DNA from: Rhexocercosporidium sp. MPI-PUGE-AT-0058 | Taxonomy: Eukaryota > Ascomycota > Leotiomycetes > Helotiales | DNA: 64,000 bases | Assembly: GCA_020746875.1 (NCBI GenBank) | Contig: JAGTJL010000021.1 | Span: 310,001 to 374,000, forward strand | Direction: 5' to 3' | Shown: one piece after another, positions 33,301-45,313 of the stretch | Layout: every line of letters starts with the position of its first letter | Numbering within the stretch: the stretch's first letter is position 1 | Made by a program: the position numbers and the translations under genes | The notes under the pieces: model-generated | Told to the model about the DNA's origin: nothing | Seen by the model: only the letters and a program-made list of their open reading frames with translations | The model's database searches: none

Positions 33301-34883
33301 GATGGCGGCTTTGAGTCGAGGGGTCTGGATGTGAAAATTTCGTGGCAATTATTAAATCGAAGGTTAGAGCTCGGATAGCAGACCAGCTGGAAAGACAAAA
33401 TTCGCGAGATATTGTAAATGTAGGGGATGAAATGAAGACGTGCCGGACGATGAAGAAGAATTTGCTCGTTGAAGATGAAGGCAAATATGTATGAAAATAT
33501 TGCAGTGGGTTCCAGACGGACAACAGGCTATCGTACCCGATACTGGAGTATGCTCCATTGATCTTAACGTTCCATCGCCAAAGATGTTTCGTCTCGAGAT
33601 GGTCTGATGACATGGGATGACAGCCCAAAGTAGACCAGTGGCTCCTTCAGAAATGCCGCACGCTGGCTGATCTTCCGCTGTGAGGAAAGCTTAGACGGCA
33701 CTAATCACAAAGCGCACATTTCTCGAATTGTGATTGGTGAGTTTTGAGGTGGCAGAATTCAAGTGAGTGGACCTTTCAAACATGTAATCCACAGTCTGGG
33801 TCTCCCCAGTCTCATGAAAGCGCAAGAGCCAGGTTTGCTAGAAAGATTACCTGCAACTGAGGTGGAAACGTGGTGAACGCCAAAACAATCTGCGCTTGCA
33901 AATCAAACGCAGCGATCAAACCAGCTCTCATAGTCCACTCGTCAATGTGCTGAGCCAAGTATGGAGGGTTGCTATGTGCTCAGAGTCAGGATGTCGTTTT
34001 TGCGATAAGGTCAGGCTCAAATGCCATCTAGACAGAAATTCATTTGCGTTTACGCTTTTCGTGGAAGTTAGAAATGAAAACTAGTCGAGCAATTTGACAA
34101 CTCTATTCTGTAAAAAAAAAACCTCGTTAAACATAAAAGATAACAGCAGACTTCCTTGCCGGTGCCCTGGCACAGAAATTATAGAATGTCCATCACAATG
34201 CCACCATCCAACAAAGAAATCGGTCAAAACATCTTCGTGTTCAGATGTCATGCATCAAAGCATCTTCAAAAGAAGCTTCCTCCTGGAAATCCGAAGAGAC
34301 GATCAAACATTCCGCGTCTTGGCGTGGAGAAGCGAAAACAAACACCAAACACAGCTCCGAAACATGACCTGGTGTGACTGAAATGCTGGGTGTTTCTGCT
34401 CGGCAAGGGGTTTAGCGAGGAAGCCCCTTTTCTGCTGTTGCCATCATCTCTTTTCCTTCCTCCTCTCTGGCCAAAGAGCTGGTGTTGGAATGAAAAATGT
34501 CCGACGAGATTCAATTAGAGATGAACCACAAATTCTTTGATGTACGGTATATTGGGATCTGCTTTGCATTTTTTTTTTTTCAATGGGGAAAGAGAGCTTC
34601 GGCATTCTCAATTGTTTACTTCGGCACTTGAAGTTAGCCGGCACGAAAGCCTCCTTCCTGTGCTTACAATATCCGTTCCGGTCGCTTAGTCAATATCACA
34701 AACCATAAACCCGGTGGGAGGAGGTAACAGATGCTGATAAAGATTTATCAAAAAGATAAACTGCACGGTATATCTCACCTCACTTTTAAAAAACTACAAT
34801 TTCTGCACCCCGAGTAGACATCAAATACACTGCAGTCATCGCTCCTAGTCACCTATCTACCCCGCAATCCTTGGCATCAGGAC
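33301..34883. promoter_or_regulatory. Divergent intergenic region upstream of two genes
   Basis: 1.6 kb between the starts of the Ala-rich secreted protein gene (minus) and the dioxygenase gene (plus). Frames at 33215-33628 and 34094-34514 have no motifs. There are homopolymer runs (A tract near 34115, T tract near 34570). No specific regulatory element can be named. Confidence 0.45.
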
Positions 34884-35874
34884 ATGAGAATACCCCTCCT
34901 CTCCACCCTCACCAAATCCATATCTCGGTCCCTAACAAGCACAGCAAAAACAAAAGCAATCAAAATGCCCACCCGCGCCCCTGTAGTAGCAGTCTGCCAT
35001 GGCGGTGGCCCTATGCCCGTCCTCAACGACCCCGGCCACGCCTCCCTCATTAAATCCATGTCAACCCTCGTCCCACAGCTCCTCAACCTCGGAACTCCCA
35101 ACGCACCACGTGCCATCATCCTCGTGACAGCGCACTGGTCCGAGACTCAACCTACCATCAGCAACGGCGCTTCACACTCTCTGTATTATGATTATGGAGG
35201 CTTCCCGGCTGAGGCGTATAAGTTGAAGTATCCTGCGCCTGGGAGTCCGGGGGTAGCAGAGGAGGTGTTTGACGTGTTGAAGGGGGCGGGCTTTGAGCCG
35301 AAAATGGATGGGGTGAGAGGGTGGTGAGTTACTTACGGAGTACTTTTCTATACCTTTGTCTATAGTGTTGTGGTCGTGGATTGGGACTGATGATTATGAT
35401 GATAGGGATCATGGAGTATTCGTACCCATGTTATTGATTAATCCCAAAGCAGACATCCCCATAATCCAACTCTCAGTCCTGCGCTCCGCGTCCCCAGCCC
35501 AGCATTTCGCAATGGGCAAAGCGCTCTCCGCCCTGCGCGACTCCGGCGTTGCGATAATTGGCAGCGGTATGCCAACCATGCATAATCTGCGCGCCATGTT
35601 CTCAGGTCAAGCGAGCGAAGATGGGTTTAGGAAGAGAAATTTGGAGTGGAGTGAGAAATTGAGTGAGACGGTCAAGGTGAAGGATATGGAGGAGAGGGGG
35701 AAGAAGTTGGAGGCGTGGAGGGAGTGGGTGGGCAGTAAGGAGGCGCATCCTGTCGGTGGGGAGGAGCATTTCTTACCGTTGCTTGTTTGTGCTGGAGCGG
35801 GTGGGGAGGCGGAGGCAGGTGCTTTTAAGGATGAGATGATGGGATTGGAGCAGTTGTCTTATTACTGGAATTGA
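34884..35874 (+). CDS. LigB/DODA-type extradiol ring-cleavage dioxygenase
   Basis: Two exons, 34884-35323 and 35406-35874, joined through donor GTGAGT; the junction restores GVRGWDHGVFVPM. 302 residues from the first ATG; the ATG at 34965 (MPTRAPVVAV) is the alternative and gives the usual family length of about 275. Candidate metal ligands are His39 (VCHGGGPMPVL), His84 (LVTAHWSE), His149 (DHGVFVPM) and His206 (MPTMHNLR), matching the 4,5-DOPA dioxygenase-like class III family. These enzymes cleave catechol rings next to the hydroxyls with a non-haem metal. The first 27 residues (with Arg, Lys, Ser, Thr and no acid) could be a mitochondrial leader if translation begins at 34884. The physiological substrate is unknown. 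Confidence 0.88.
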
Positions 35875-36112
35875 GTTATTGTGTCTGAGAGTCAGAGCTG
35901 GGCAGGGCGTAGTGTCTATTAAAGTCCATGGAGTGTCAGAGCATCAACCATTAGGTCTTATGAAAGTGTCCAATGGGAATGACAGATACCCAGGATTTTG
36001 AAATTATTCACGCTACACTCAAGAGACTGACGATAAAGTATATGGAGTACGTCATTATCATTCGCTGCTAATAAATTTCATCGTCTCATAAAAAACGTGT
36101 CAATCCGAGCAC

Positions 36113-37680
36113 CTAAGCCAAGGCACCCATGGGATCCCAAAGCGGCAGAACTTTGGGCTCGGTGTCAAGAATATCCCTGACCTCCTTACTCACAAACCTC
36201 CGCTCGACAACAGCCTGGTAAACAAACTGGTCCATCCACTTATCACTCATGACGAACCAGCCCTCCGTACCAGCCGTAGCACCCCAGCTATTCTGTACTC
36301 TCCACCTCACACTCTTTCCATTCTCGACATGCACAGCAGTCAACACCATAGCATGTGTCATGGCACTCTCTCCAACCATCAATCGCTGAGCCTTTGACAT
36401 TCCAAGGCGGACGTTGAAACCAAGCTCGTAGTCAATGAGCGAGAGATCCATGATCCCTGATGCAGAATTCGAGTACTTCCCCACATCTGAGCCGAAGAAG
36501 ATCGGGAGACCAGCTTGCAACATCTTGATGCAAGCCTCTTTCATAACATCCATTGTGACGTTCACATATGTAATTCCACGACCACCAACAATGTTACCGA
36601 GTCTGTTGACTGTGAGGAGGGAATTGTATTCGTTCCTTGGGTCGTTAACGAGGGAGAACATGTCGTGAACTGTGGAACCGGTGATACGAATGGACTTGGC
36701 TGATGAGAGCTCCTTGGAGAATGCCACCGGGGTGGTCTTCATCTCGTGAGCGACTCCATGCTTGTCGAGGTAGTTCCATGTGAATTCGGAGGTTGGAGAT
36801 GGCGGAGGACCCAATGTGAGAGTTAGGATGAGATGGATTTCGCGCATCATTTTCTCCTTGATTACTGCGATGTCTTTTGATGATTTCGTGCCGGAGGTTG
36901 CCAATGCTCGCAGTTGGAGAGCGTCCTCACGGAGCTTAGTTGTAATCAATTGATTGATAGCAGCCGAGGCCTGTGCATTGAACGAGTCTGGATACAGAAC
37001 TTGCGGAACAAGACCATATTTGTGCACCAGGTTGTATATCATATCCCACTGTCCACCATCTCCAACAGGACTCTGGAGTAGCGTTTTCACAGTCCTAGAA
37101 TCGAAATCATCCCCAGCAGTGTCGAGTATTTGCTCTAAGAAGAAGTTCGCCTTTTCGAGCTTATCGTAGAAGAACAGATACGCCTGGGACAGCTCGAACT
37201 TGTCGAGATTGTGACGCTTCATCAGTGCCACGCGGAAGACATTTGTCGCTGCGAAGATCCAACATCTCCCGGATTGTCTTTGATTCGTGATGGGAGCTCC
37301 CTCGAATGGGATTTTGGTATTGAAGACCTGCTGGTCTTTGATAGTCGTCGCACGGGATGTAAGGACAGTCTTGGGGTCTGCGGAGCTCAAGGCAGAGAGT
37401 GCGAGTCTGCAGGTCTTCATTAGCGACTATTGACATTATTTGGACGCGGATAAGCTAACCTGTTCTTTGCATCCTGAAGAAGCTCGTGCTCCCACTGCTC
37501 CACCTCGGAGATAGAAACTGCAATCCATGGCGCTCTGAATTTGGTCTTGGATGATCCAGCGAGTGCCTTCTCGTCGACTTGGATGTAGTCATCGGACTGT
37601 TCCTGGATCTCCATCACTCGGAGTCGTTCAACAACGAGCTTCTCGTTTGGGAGAGATGGGGTTGATTGGTTGGCACCCAT
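36113..37680 (-). CDS. LAP3: Bleomycin hydrolase-type cysteine aminopeptidase (peptidase C1B)
   Basis: Exons 37680-37460 and 37406-36113 with a 53-nt intron (donor GTTAGC, acceptor TGCAG) give 504 residues, close to the family size. The papain-like triad is complete: Cys122 in NQRQSGRCWIFAATNVF, His425 in ESAMTHAMVLTAV, Asn446 in WRVQNSWGATAGTEGWF. Other family marks are LDKFELSQAYLFFYDKLEKANFF, SPVGDGGQWDM and FGSDVGKYSNSASGIMDL. The N-terminus is about 50 residues longer than the core and begins MGANQSTPSLP; Gly2 with Ser6 would suit N-myristoylation, an inference. The family forms a hexameric cytosolic ring that trims peptides and hydrolyses homocysteine thiolactone. The C-terminal end is DPMGALA, the tail that lines the active site in this family. 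Intact. Confidence 0.94.
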
Positions 37681-40378
37681 GGTTGATGGCTTGTCGATCG
37701 TAGTCGAAGTTGGTTTTGATGAAGTTGTCTATATTGCTCCAGCTGATGGTGGGATTGAGTGGTGTTGATGGTGAGGGAGCAGTGAAGGAGGGGCTGGGAG
37801 GAAGTGAAGCATCGCGATAGCTTATCCTTATCAGAACTCCGACCTCCCGGAATAGGCTAAGCTCAGACCATCAAGGTTGCCCGCACAACACGCAGCTTCA
37901 CTTCCATGACAAAGCTTCTCCAAATTCCGTACATCCTGTTTTGAATCCTTCTCTCTCGCTCGACATTGTAGAATTCATTTATAGTTAATGCAGTAGTACG
38001 AGCTTTCCAAAACGAACACATTTACTCATGCTTCTGTCAAACCAACGCCACCTCACATTCACGTGATGATGAGACTCGTCACCCCTCTGCCCCTTTCTAC
38101 TCTCGCTAAGGGCCCAAGATCTGTTTACAGTCGAAATACGCGATATGGCGTGCTTAATGCCTTTTGGATTTTGCATCTTTACACATACTGAACATATAAC
38201 TACTACCACTCTCGAGCTGTGTCACCATTGACGTATTTAATCCAGGTGCAGATTCTCGCACATGACGTTCGTACTCATATAGTAGTCACACAGCAAAGTA
38301 TTAGGAGCAACAGATTCGAACGCAGGAGGATGTTCAACAACCTTGGAGCCATATTTTGAAGAGTTCTCGTATCCTTTGTGATATCGTAGGGTCCTGAATC
38401 ACAAGATTATTAAATATATATCTGGATTCATCGTCGCTAGCTGAGTGATAACCTGCTAAGTCATTTCTATTGATTGCCTTGCCGATGCCGGGATAGATCA
38501 TATTCGTTACTGGACATGGTGTCGGCTAATGATGACAACGTAGTGATCGCAACCAGTTGCTGAGGATATACAGATGCGAGCCACGTCTACTTCTTTTCTA
38601 GCAGCCGAAGCTCGAACGTGGACAGGAATGACCATTCACTTTCAGGGAGTGCATCTGTTGACGTCTTGGATCCTAGAAGTGGACAAGCGAGCGATTGATA
38701 GACTTGGTCTTACGCAATTTCCTGGCCTCGATATATGCCGACTCTAGCAAGCGCATTGCCTAGCATTACAGTTTGCATTGCAAGCTCGGTGGGCGGCTGA
38801 GATCCTGTGGGCTCAGCTGTTGTGGGCCGAGGGGTTGGAGGGACACCCATTGTTGGAATTGCAGGTCAAGGTAGTATATTTTGAGTCTGAAAGTATGGGA
38901 AGACACTGTGCGCTAAAGATGCTAGTATGAATGTATTCACAGTAAGTACCTCGATCGCGAAGAATATTGCCAATGCTATTTCCAACATCGTGCTGAGTTT
39001 GCCACCGTCGAGAAGTTCTTGAATTCGGTGACAGTGAAAATTAATGATCGTCGGTCAATAGCTAATCAGATTATGAGCAGTGGTTGAATATTTTCCTTTT
39101 GTCGGTCGAGTTTGGTGGTCTTGTTGGTTGTGAGGTGAGAGCCGTAAATAAATATATTGTAGATGGAAACATCATCCTGACTCAGCACCGAGAAATAGTA
39201 AAGGGACATAGGCTATACTTGAAAGCAAAGAACATTAATACAAAAGACCCTTTTTACGGCTACCTTGGTAATCTTGTTACAGTACACTGAGGGAACTTAT
39301 GATTGCGAAACGGAGTAGTGGCATTGAAGTGACGGCCTCATCTGCGGATGTGAGGATTATCCGAGAAAGTTGAAGACTTCAAACGTGACTCTGACACTAT
39401 ACTGCTCTACCCTTTCTTGGTGAGAAGGGAGGAATTAACCACAGTAATATTAGATTTCTGCAATGATAACCTCTTATTTATATCCACGTACGGAATCCAA
39501 TAACTGTTCATCTCATTGGGGTTGGCAACCGCTGGTTGTGAACTTCAGCCTCCACCTCCACCTCTCTACCGCCATCAACATCGCCGTCGCCTTCTCTATC
39601 ATCACGGCCCCCATTTTCCAACTGATTAGGAGCTTTCTCTCGTACTGGTTGTCCCTGCGAGCAGGCTTTGCTTCCCCTCTTCGACGGCGGCGGAAAATCC
39701 GTTTAAGGTGTCGTGCGTCGGCGACAATCCCCCACTGCACTTCTGCAGATTAGATCTCAGCACTGGCTGCCAGCACAGTCAGTAGGTTTGAAATACCGAG
39801 GTTTGGCTTGGTGTCGAAACCCCACCATTGGCGCACGCCAGCCTCGTCTGGTGGCCCCACGATAGGCGGTGGGCAGAGGGCAGCTATGGTCATGAAATGT
39901 TGGGGATCGCCTGTGGGATGTTTGCGATGTTAGGTGATTGCAGATGGATTTTCAGCCGAGTAGATGTCAACAGTCTACAAAGAAGGATGCGGGGGGGGGG
40001 GTTCCATGCGGAGAGTGTGGTTGAGATGGTCCGATCAACCCCAACCTCAGGTGCAGGTCTCAGCTGATATCTTGTGCAACATGCCTACCGATCAAGGCCA
40101 CCTCATTCCAGTGCTATTAAGAATTTGGGCAAATAATGCCAGGATCATGAGATGATGCAGGACGTCGGGCTTAAAGTGCTTTTTGCCGAGTCATGCAATC
40201 AGGCACGTCTCACCAACGACCTCAGCGCGTCTTCGTATTGCAAAGTAAACGCAAAGTTCTAGCCTTCTCATCAGCCATCAATCAAGCTGTACGGACCTCC
40301 ATCCCTCTCATTTCCTGACGATTGCATATGTGCTTCTTACTACTTGCACGATTACCGATACAATAAAGTTTTTACATC
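37681..40378. other. 2.7 kb intergenic, no supported gene
   Basis: After the peptidase gene promoter there is no frame with a domain. A run of eleven G lies at 39991-40001. The frame at 39463-39753 (plus) has no motif. This stretch lies inside the belt of decayed genes and may hold relics too diverged to recognise by eye. Confidence 0.5.
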
Positions 40379-41700
40379 ATGGCACCAACTATTGACGGCT
40401 TCGTCAAGCGTGGCCCTTCCTCCTCTCCAGCTTCCTCATCCACCTCAAATTCCAAGAAACGATCTCGAGCACTATCTGCAGCCGCAGACAAGCCCACAAC
40501 ATCCAAGAAATCAAGAGCCGAGCCCAAACCTAAGCTGAAGAAAGTTACGAAACCAACATGGACGAGCCCACGTCTCAGCATGGAACAACCGCAAGGAGAT
40601 AATGTCCAGAAGTGTGTAGCTAAATGGGGTTTGATTGCCCCATTTGATGCTCGAATTACAGAAGCCCAGTGGGAACTATACTGTGAGGAGCGAAGTGCAG
40701 TGGAAAAGTCGAATACAAAGGTACAGCCGAGTTCAAGAAGATCAGTAGCGAGGAACTTATGCAGAATACCGATCGATTACTGGCAGATGCGCGAGAGAAG
40801 CTAGTCAAGATTATAATGGGAAGCTGTATGGACGATTCCGAAAAGACCAAGACTGCGAAAACTTTCAGAGGATCATTGTATTATGTTTCTCTTTAGGGGA
40901 ATGAAGAGGACGGGTGAGTACTCCTAATAATGCTCCCATTTTGTTAGTATTAACCAGTAATCCACAGTGGTGATGATTACGAAGATGGCGGGCGAACAAG
41001 CTTTTCCCCTCGCTCTGTCTCTTCAACTACTCGACTGTATTCTCCCTTTGTACTCGGAACTTCTGTCGACTTCAAATACCACTATCACAATCGAATGTTT
41101 CGTGCAAATGAGGAGTTCTCGGCTCTGGTCATGTGCCGTAGGGACATCAGGCGGTGTTCCAAATCCATGCCTCTAGATTGTACTGCTGAGATGGGAGGTC
41201 GGGGACCGATCGGACCTCCAACTAACGACTCTGTCCGCCTCTTCAACTGGTCGAATGGCAAGACAATGGGTACAACTGCTTCAAACATTTCCGAGTTCGA
41301 GAACACTTTGTTTGCATGCTCGAATTGGCTGTACGTATTCTGTCGATACACCAGGAGTATTTACTGATCACCATAGATCTCCTCGTCTGATATTCAACCT
41401 TTTATGTGCTGGTGGCACAGCTACCATCTATCAGGTTAGCGCTCCCACGGCGCCGGAGTACTTCAATTTCTGACTGAAACCTAGGAAGAAGCTACCTCGC
41501 ATGTTCGACAGGAGAAATAGCTGTAAAGCTAGAAAGCAAAAGCATACCACCAGGCCAATCAGGCCGGGTTCCAATTCTCTTAATTTGATCGATACACACA
41601 ATAGCTCTTTAGGCATACCCACTCACAACAGGTGCGAAATAAGTTCAAGCTCTTTGATGGAGAAATTGAAGATGCAGCATTCGAAGTATAGGTATCTTCA
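40379..41700 (+). pseudogene. Unknown conserved-looking gene, frameshifted
   Basis: The 5' part reads MAPTIDGFVKRGPSSSPASS, a Ser/Lys-rich nuclear-type tail (NSKKRSRALS, SKKSRAEPKPKLKKVTKPTW), then CVAKWGLIAPFDARITEAQW and ERSAVEKS. At about 40712 the sense continues in another frame (EYKGTAEFKKISSEELMQNT, DRLLADAREKLVKIIMGS). It then shifts near 40836 to DQDCENFQRIIVLCFSL and again near 40905 to NEEDG, followed by donor GTGAGT at about 40914. After acceptor CACAG (about 40968) come GDDYEDGGRTSFSPR and RANEEFSALVMCRRDIRR. Scattered sense continues to about 41700. The pieces fit one gene broken by at least three single-base changes. The family is not recognised. Confidence 0.55.
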
Positions 41701-41840
41701 TTCGATTTTAATATGTATTTGTACTATATTATCACATCTAGAAGTGAGGAGTGTTCAATCCCATCGTTGTCATTCGACCAGAAATCAACCCAGGAGGGGT
41801 AAAGTGAGAACCCACCCTCCGAATATAAGCCCAGCTGCCT

Positions 41841-43262
41841 CTAACTAAGAGCAGCAACGTCAAAATTCATCAAAGTTATACCTATAGTAGAGCCAGTCAG
41901 ACATTGCGTGGTCGAGACGGGAATCCTCAGCTGAGAACCAGCAGTACAGCAATAGCTGTACCAAGCTCAATCGAATAACCACATGTGGGGTTAACACGAG
42001 TGATTCCGGTCCCCATTGAACGGACAATGCGATATCCCAAAAACCAAGATCCAGCTCCAAGGAGGAAACCAGCGGCGATCAAGATCCAGACCGGAGTATT
42101 GCTAATGCTATTCACATCACCACTCATGAATGTGCTACAAGCAGCAACCCAGGAAGTGACAGCGTTCGCGACATCGTTGGAACCATGCGCAGTGGACATC
42201 ATATCGAGGAGACGGCCTGAGCATACGTCAAGAGATGCTCGACTCGGTTGTCGAGGAAAGTAGCGCTGGAATAGCTTGCAAGGAGCTGTTCTGAGTCGAA
42301 GGGAACGCAGTCTTTGCTGGTGCTACGCCTGAAGAAATATTTGGCAAAAGCACAAGCTCGAAGGGGTGATAAATAGGCTTTCCCTCAGTGGGTCCAAGAT
42401 ACATTTCATGGTTATTTATAGCGACAGTGTTGCTCATGTCGGTAACTGGAGAGGGGCGGTTTTCAAAATCCTGTTCAGACGATATCATGGTTCCCTTCGC
42501 AGTCAAGTCTGGCTCGTTTAGTGCGGAAATATCAGATGTCTGACTTGGGTTCTCAGCACCACCAGAATAATCTACGAGACCACGACACCTCTTAGAAAGC
42601 CAGTAAAACAGAGGATCGTGGAGCCGGAGGAGTGGACCAAGAGGAATTTACCATGAACCAATCCTAATATCTTCGAATACCAGCTTGCGGTGAAAATAAG
42701 GTATAAAAAAGAGATATGAGAAGCCGAGTATTCCGAAGAAGACCCCACAGACAATTCCGAGGGTTCGTCCGACGCCAGATTCCTCCAAGAAACCGTCGGC
42801 GCTAGGAATTTTAGCGATCATGAAGAGCGTTAGGACCGTTGCCATAAAAGTGTAGTAGAATGGAATCATGCGCATAGCCCACTTGAATGGATCCTTTCGA
42901 TTGAGAATGCCGAACTTGATGGTGCTAAAAACACAACGGCCGAGAAGCACCCAGCAATTAGAGACGCAATGGCCCATGAAGCTACAATCATCAATATGCT
43001 TCCCCGTGTCCAAACCTATCGAACGTCTGCACCTGTAGCAATACCCGCGACCACAAGCGCGCCAACGACGGTCTGTGTAGATCAAACTGGGAACCCAGCC
43101 TGAGTAGTGAAAATCAACCAGGCTGCAGTGACTAACTCGGTGCAGCCCATGACCAAGATCAGAGTGGCTGGCTTAGAAGAAAAACATGTGATATCTGTTA
43201 CGCTGTTATTGGCCGTGCTTGTTACGTGGGAACCAAGGGCGACCGCACCAGGTTACTTGATT
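41841..43262 (-). pseudogene. PHO4-type (Na+/phosphate symporter family) permease gene, degraded
   Basis: Minus strand. Recognisable pieces in order: GAVALGSHVTSTANNSVTDI and LILVMGCTELVTAAW; stop TGA at 43084-43082; STQTVVGALVVAGIATGADV; stop TAG at 43018-43016; WAIASLIAGCFSAVVF; frameshift near 42930; TIKFGILNRKDPFKWAMRMI with membrane helices and GRTLGIVCGVFFGILGFSYL; TAA at 42650-42648; LGPLLRLHDPLFYWLSKR and a hydrophilic loop; shifts near 42270 and 42205 around DNRVEHLLTYAQAVSSI; then MMSTAHGSNDVANAVTSWVA, the family signature; GFLLGAGSWFLGYRIVRSMG; a last shift near 41935 and PVSTTQCLTGSTIG. The N-terminal copy of the signature is lost. The family imports phosphate across the plasma membrane. 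At least three stops and four shifts leave no doubt that the locus is dead. Confidence 0.9.
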
Positions 43263-44085
43263 ATTAGCAAAGTCAAGAAGCCGTTCCCACAGCATAGTCT
43301 CTTCCTCGACCTTACCCTTCCTATACTTAGAAATTTTATTTAGAGAAGCCATGATGGTTAACAAGTTGCTGTCAACAAAGCTAAGTGGGGTTAACAGAAT
43401 AACGAAGATTCCTCACCGTCGCCAGACCTAGCTCTTTAGATCGCGACGTATGGCACCAATCGATTCATGAGAGATTCAATTGAGGGGAAAAGGAGAGTTG
43501 CTTCCCTAGCGGACAAAAAAAATAGAGAATGTTTCACAGTATGTCATGGTCGCGCTCCCCAACCGTTCACCAAGCGGAATCCCCTGTTCTGGTCCACGCA
43601 AAAAGTCAACAAATGCATCTCCTAATCACTTGCACTGCGTATCCTTCTGATTCAGAGTCTTATCTCATTAGCCTATCATGGCGCGTTACATCTTTCACCT
43701 AGTCTTTGTCTAGTTGTCATCACAATCCCACTGTTTCTTTGTTCTTCATGGACAGCACCTGATCAGATGTCCGTACTCATATTTGAATCGATCTCTTTTT
43801 ACAAGACCCTCGCAGTGAATATAAATTTCCAGTGCTCACCGTCTCAATCTCATAGCATATCCGGAGCTTTCTGACTTTGTTATCGATCTATCTCCTTGCC
43901 ATAGAGAGCAGCTAATTAATGCTGTTGACGAGCAGAGACTTTCACCCAAAGTTTTGGAACAATGCATTGTTCTGTGATTCGAGGTTGTTCTCGATCTCGA
44001 CGCTTGTTATATGTTGAAACAGAAAGTCTACGTATCTATAAAAATCTATGTCAAGCCAGTGGTCCCTTGTAACCTGATCATACCC
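43263..44085. other. Intergenic, remnant of permease 5' end possible
   Basis: The region where the permease N-terminus should lie has no clear coding sense. It may be deleted or too diverged. No other gene seen. Confidence 0.4.
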
Positions 44086-44619
44086 ATGCAAACAAAAATG
44101 TCGTCCGGAAAATTCCCAAATCCAAACATGTTGGTCGAATTGCGAGGAAGTCCTGTTCCCTGGTGGTCCAAACCAATCACACTGGGGGTCCCCTTACCCG
44201 TTGCAGCCATCAGGCTAGGCATAATAGCTCATCGTGGGTGGAATCGCAAGGTCCGTCTCTCCCTCATCCAGGACGGTCACACACACCCTCCAGTCACCTA
44301 TAGGATGCCACAATCTACTATGCAAGTTCTGCTAAACGAAATCGGCGCTTTCAACATCCATTCGGACTTCTCTCCCTGTGTCTCGCTCGAATTTGAATTT
44401 GGCGAGGGCCCGGAAGATGAGCCTGGGAGGCCATGGGTTGTCATTCACACGAAAACGCCTATCTTCCTTGTCCCACCTGTGGTTCCACCTCGTGCGCCCC
44501 CTTGGATACCTATTATTCATGACCCAAGACAGGGCTATCTTCTCTCACGTAGAAATGAGCTCCAGGTCATGGTCCATGAGTCTCGTATCCACCTCGAGAG
44601 AAGAGACGATGCACAGTGA
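44086..44619 (+). CDS. Possible unknown protein, single exon
   Basis: An open frame of 177 codons from the ATG at 44086 (MQTKMSSGKFPNPNMLVELR); the frame extends up to 44011, and 44098 is another start. The protein has ordinary amino-acid composition, with a Pro-rich end (FLVPPVVPPRAPPWIPII). There is no domain that I recognise and no intron. Its frame is long for this AT-leaning stretch, and the base composition is like that of real genes in the window. It could also be a fragment. It is the last candidate gene before the AT-rich block. Confidence 0.45.
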   Translation: MQTKMSSGKFPNPNMLVELRGSPVPWWSKPITLGVPLPVAAIRLGIIAHRGWNRKVRLSLIQDGHTHPPVTYRMPQSTMQVLLNEIGAFNIHSDFSPCVSLEFEFGEGPEDEPGRPWVVIHTKTPIFLVPPVVPPRAPPWIPIIHDPRQGYLLSRRNELQVMVHESRIHLERRDDAQ

Positions 44620-44829
44620 CAATGAGAGACTAGCGGGTTGAAAGCTGAGGAGGATTAGAAAGTGAGAAGTCCAATCACAAACAGACCGAATAGAATGGGT
44701 TCTGCGCGATCCCCGTAACACGCGGACATCAGTTTGCTATACGTAGCCATTGCTACTAAGAATGATATAACATCAAACCCGCTATTCCGTCTACCTTTTT
44801 ACATCAAAATTCACTGCTTGAAAGTATTG

Positions 44830-45313
44830 GTAACGTCCATCCCTGGGTCGAGAGACGCACCCCGTGACGAGACAAAACATAAGTACTTTAGACTTGACAG
44901 GCTCTAAACTTATAAAAGCCTTGAAATTTTGCATACTTTCCGAAATAATCATATGGTATACGCTTCCCGAACACTCTTGGACAAGTGCCTTCGAAAATTA
45001 TAATCGCGTTGTCGCTACGTTCTTAATATATGAAGTACTTCTTTTTAAAGTGCAATCGAGCCTATTAACCTATAATATTAACATTTAATATATTTCGCCT
45101 TATTAATTTAAAAATCAATTAAATCTAGTAACGTCTATCCCTGCGTGCCGAGACGCACCCTGTAACAAGACAAAACGTAGGTACTTCGAGTTCAAACAAC
45201 TAAAAATCTGTGAATGTGTAAAAATTTCTATTTCTAACTATTTTAGTTGTATTATATAGTACTCCCGAATACTTCTGACCTATCAACTCCGAAAATTATA
45301 ACCACGTCGTGTC
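44830..45313. repeat. Diverged direct repeat, two copies about 297 bp apart
   Basis: Copy 1 begins at 44830 (GTAACGTCCATCCCTG) and copy 2 at 45128 (GTAACGTCTATCCCTG). Both continue with GAGACGCACCC, then GACAAAAC and GTACTT, diverge, and align again at GAAAATTATAA near 45000 and 45290. Many differences are C/T or G/A. This may be the decayed edge of a repeat family marking the start of the AT-rich block. Confidence 0.6.

Noticed and set aside
32837..33334. Plus-strand frame of 165 codons, Ala/Pro/Leu-rich
   Set aside because: Antisense of the Ala/Gly/Lys-rich spliced gene; composition mirrors it.
38281..38360. Word resembling a tRNA B-box (GATTCGAAC)
   Set aside because: No A-box, acceptor or anticodon stem pairing could be found at proper distance.
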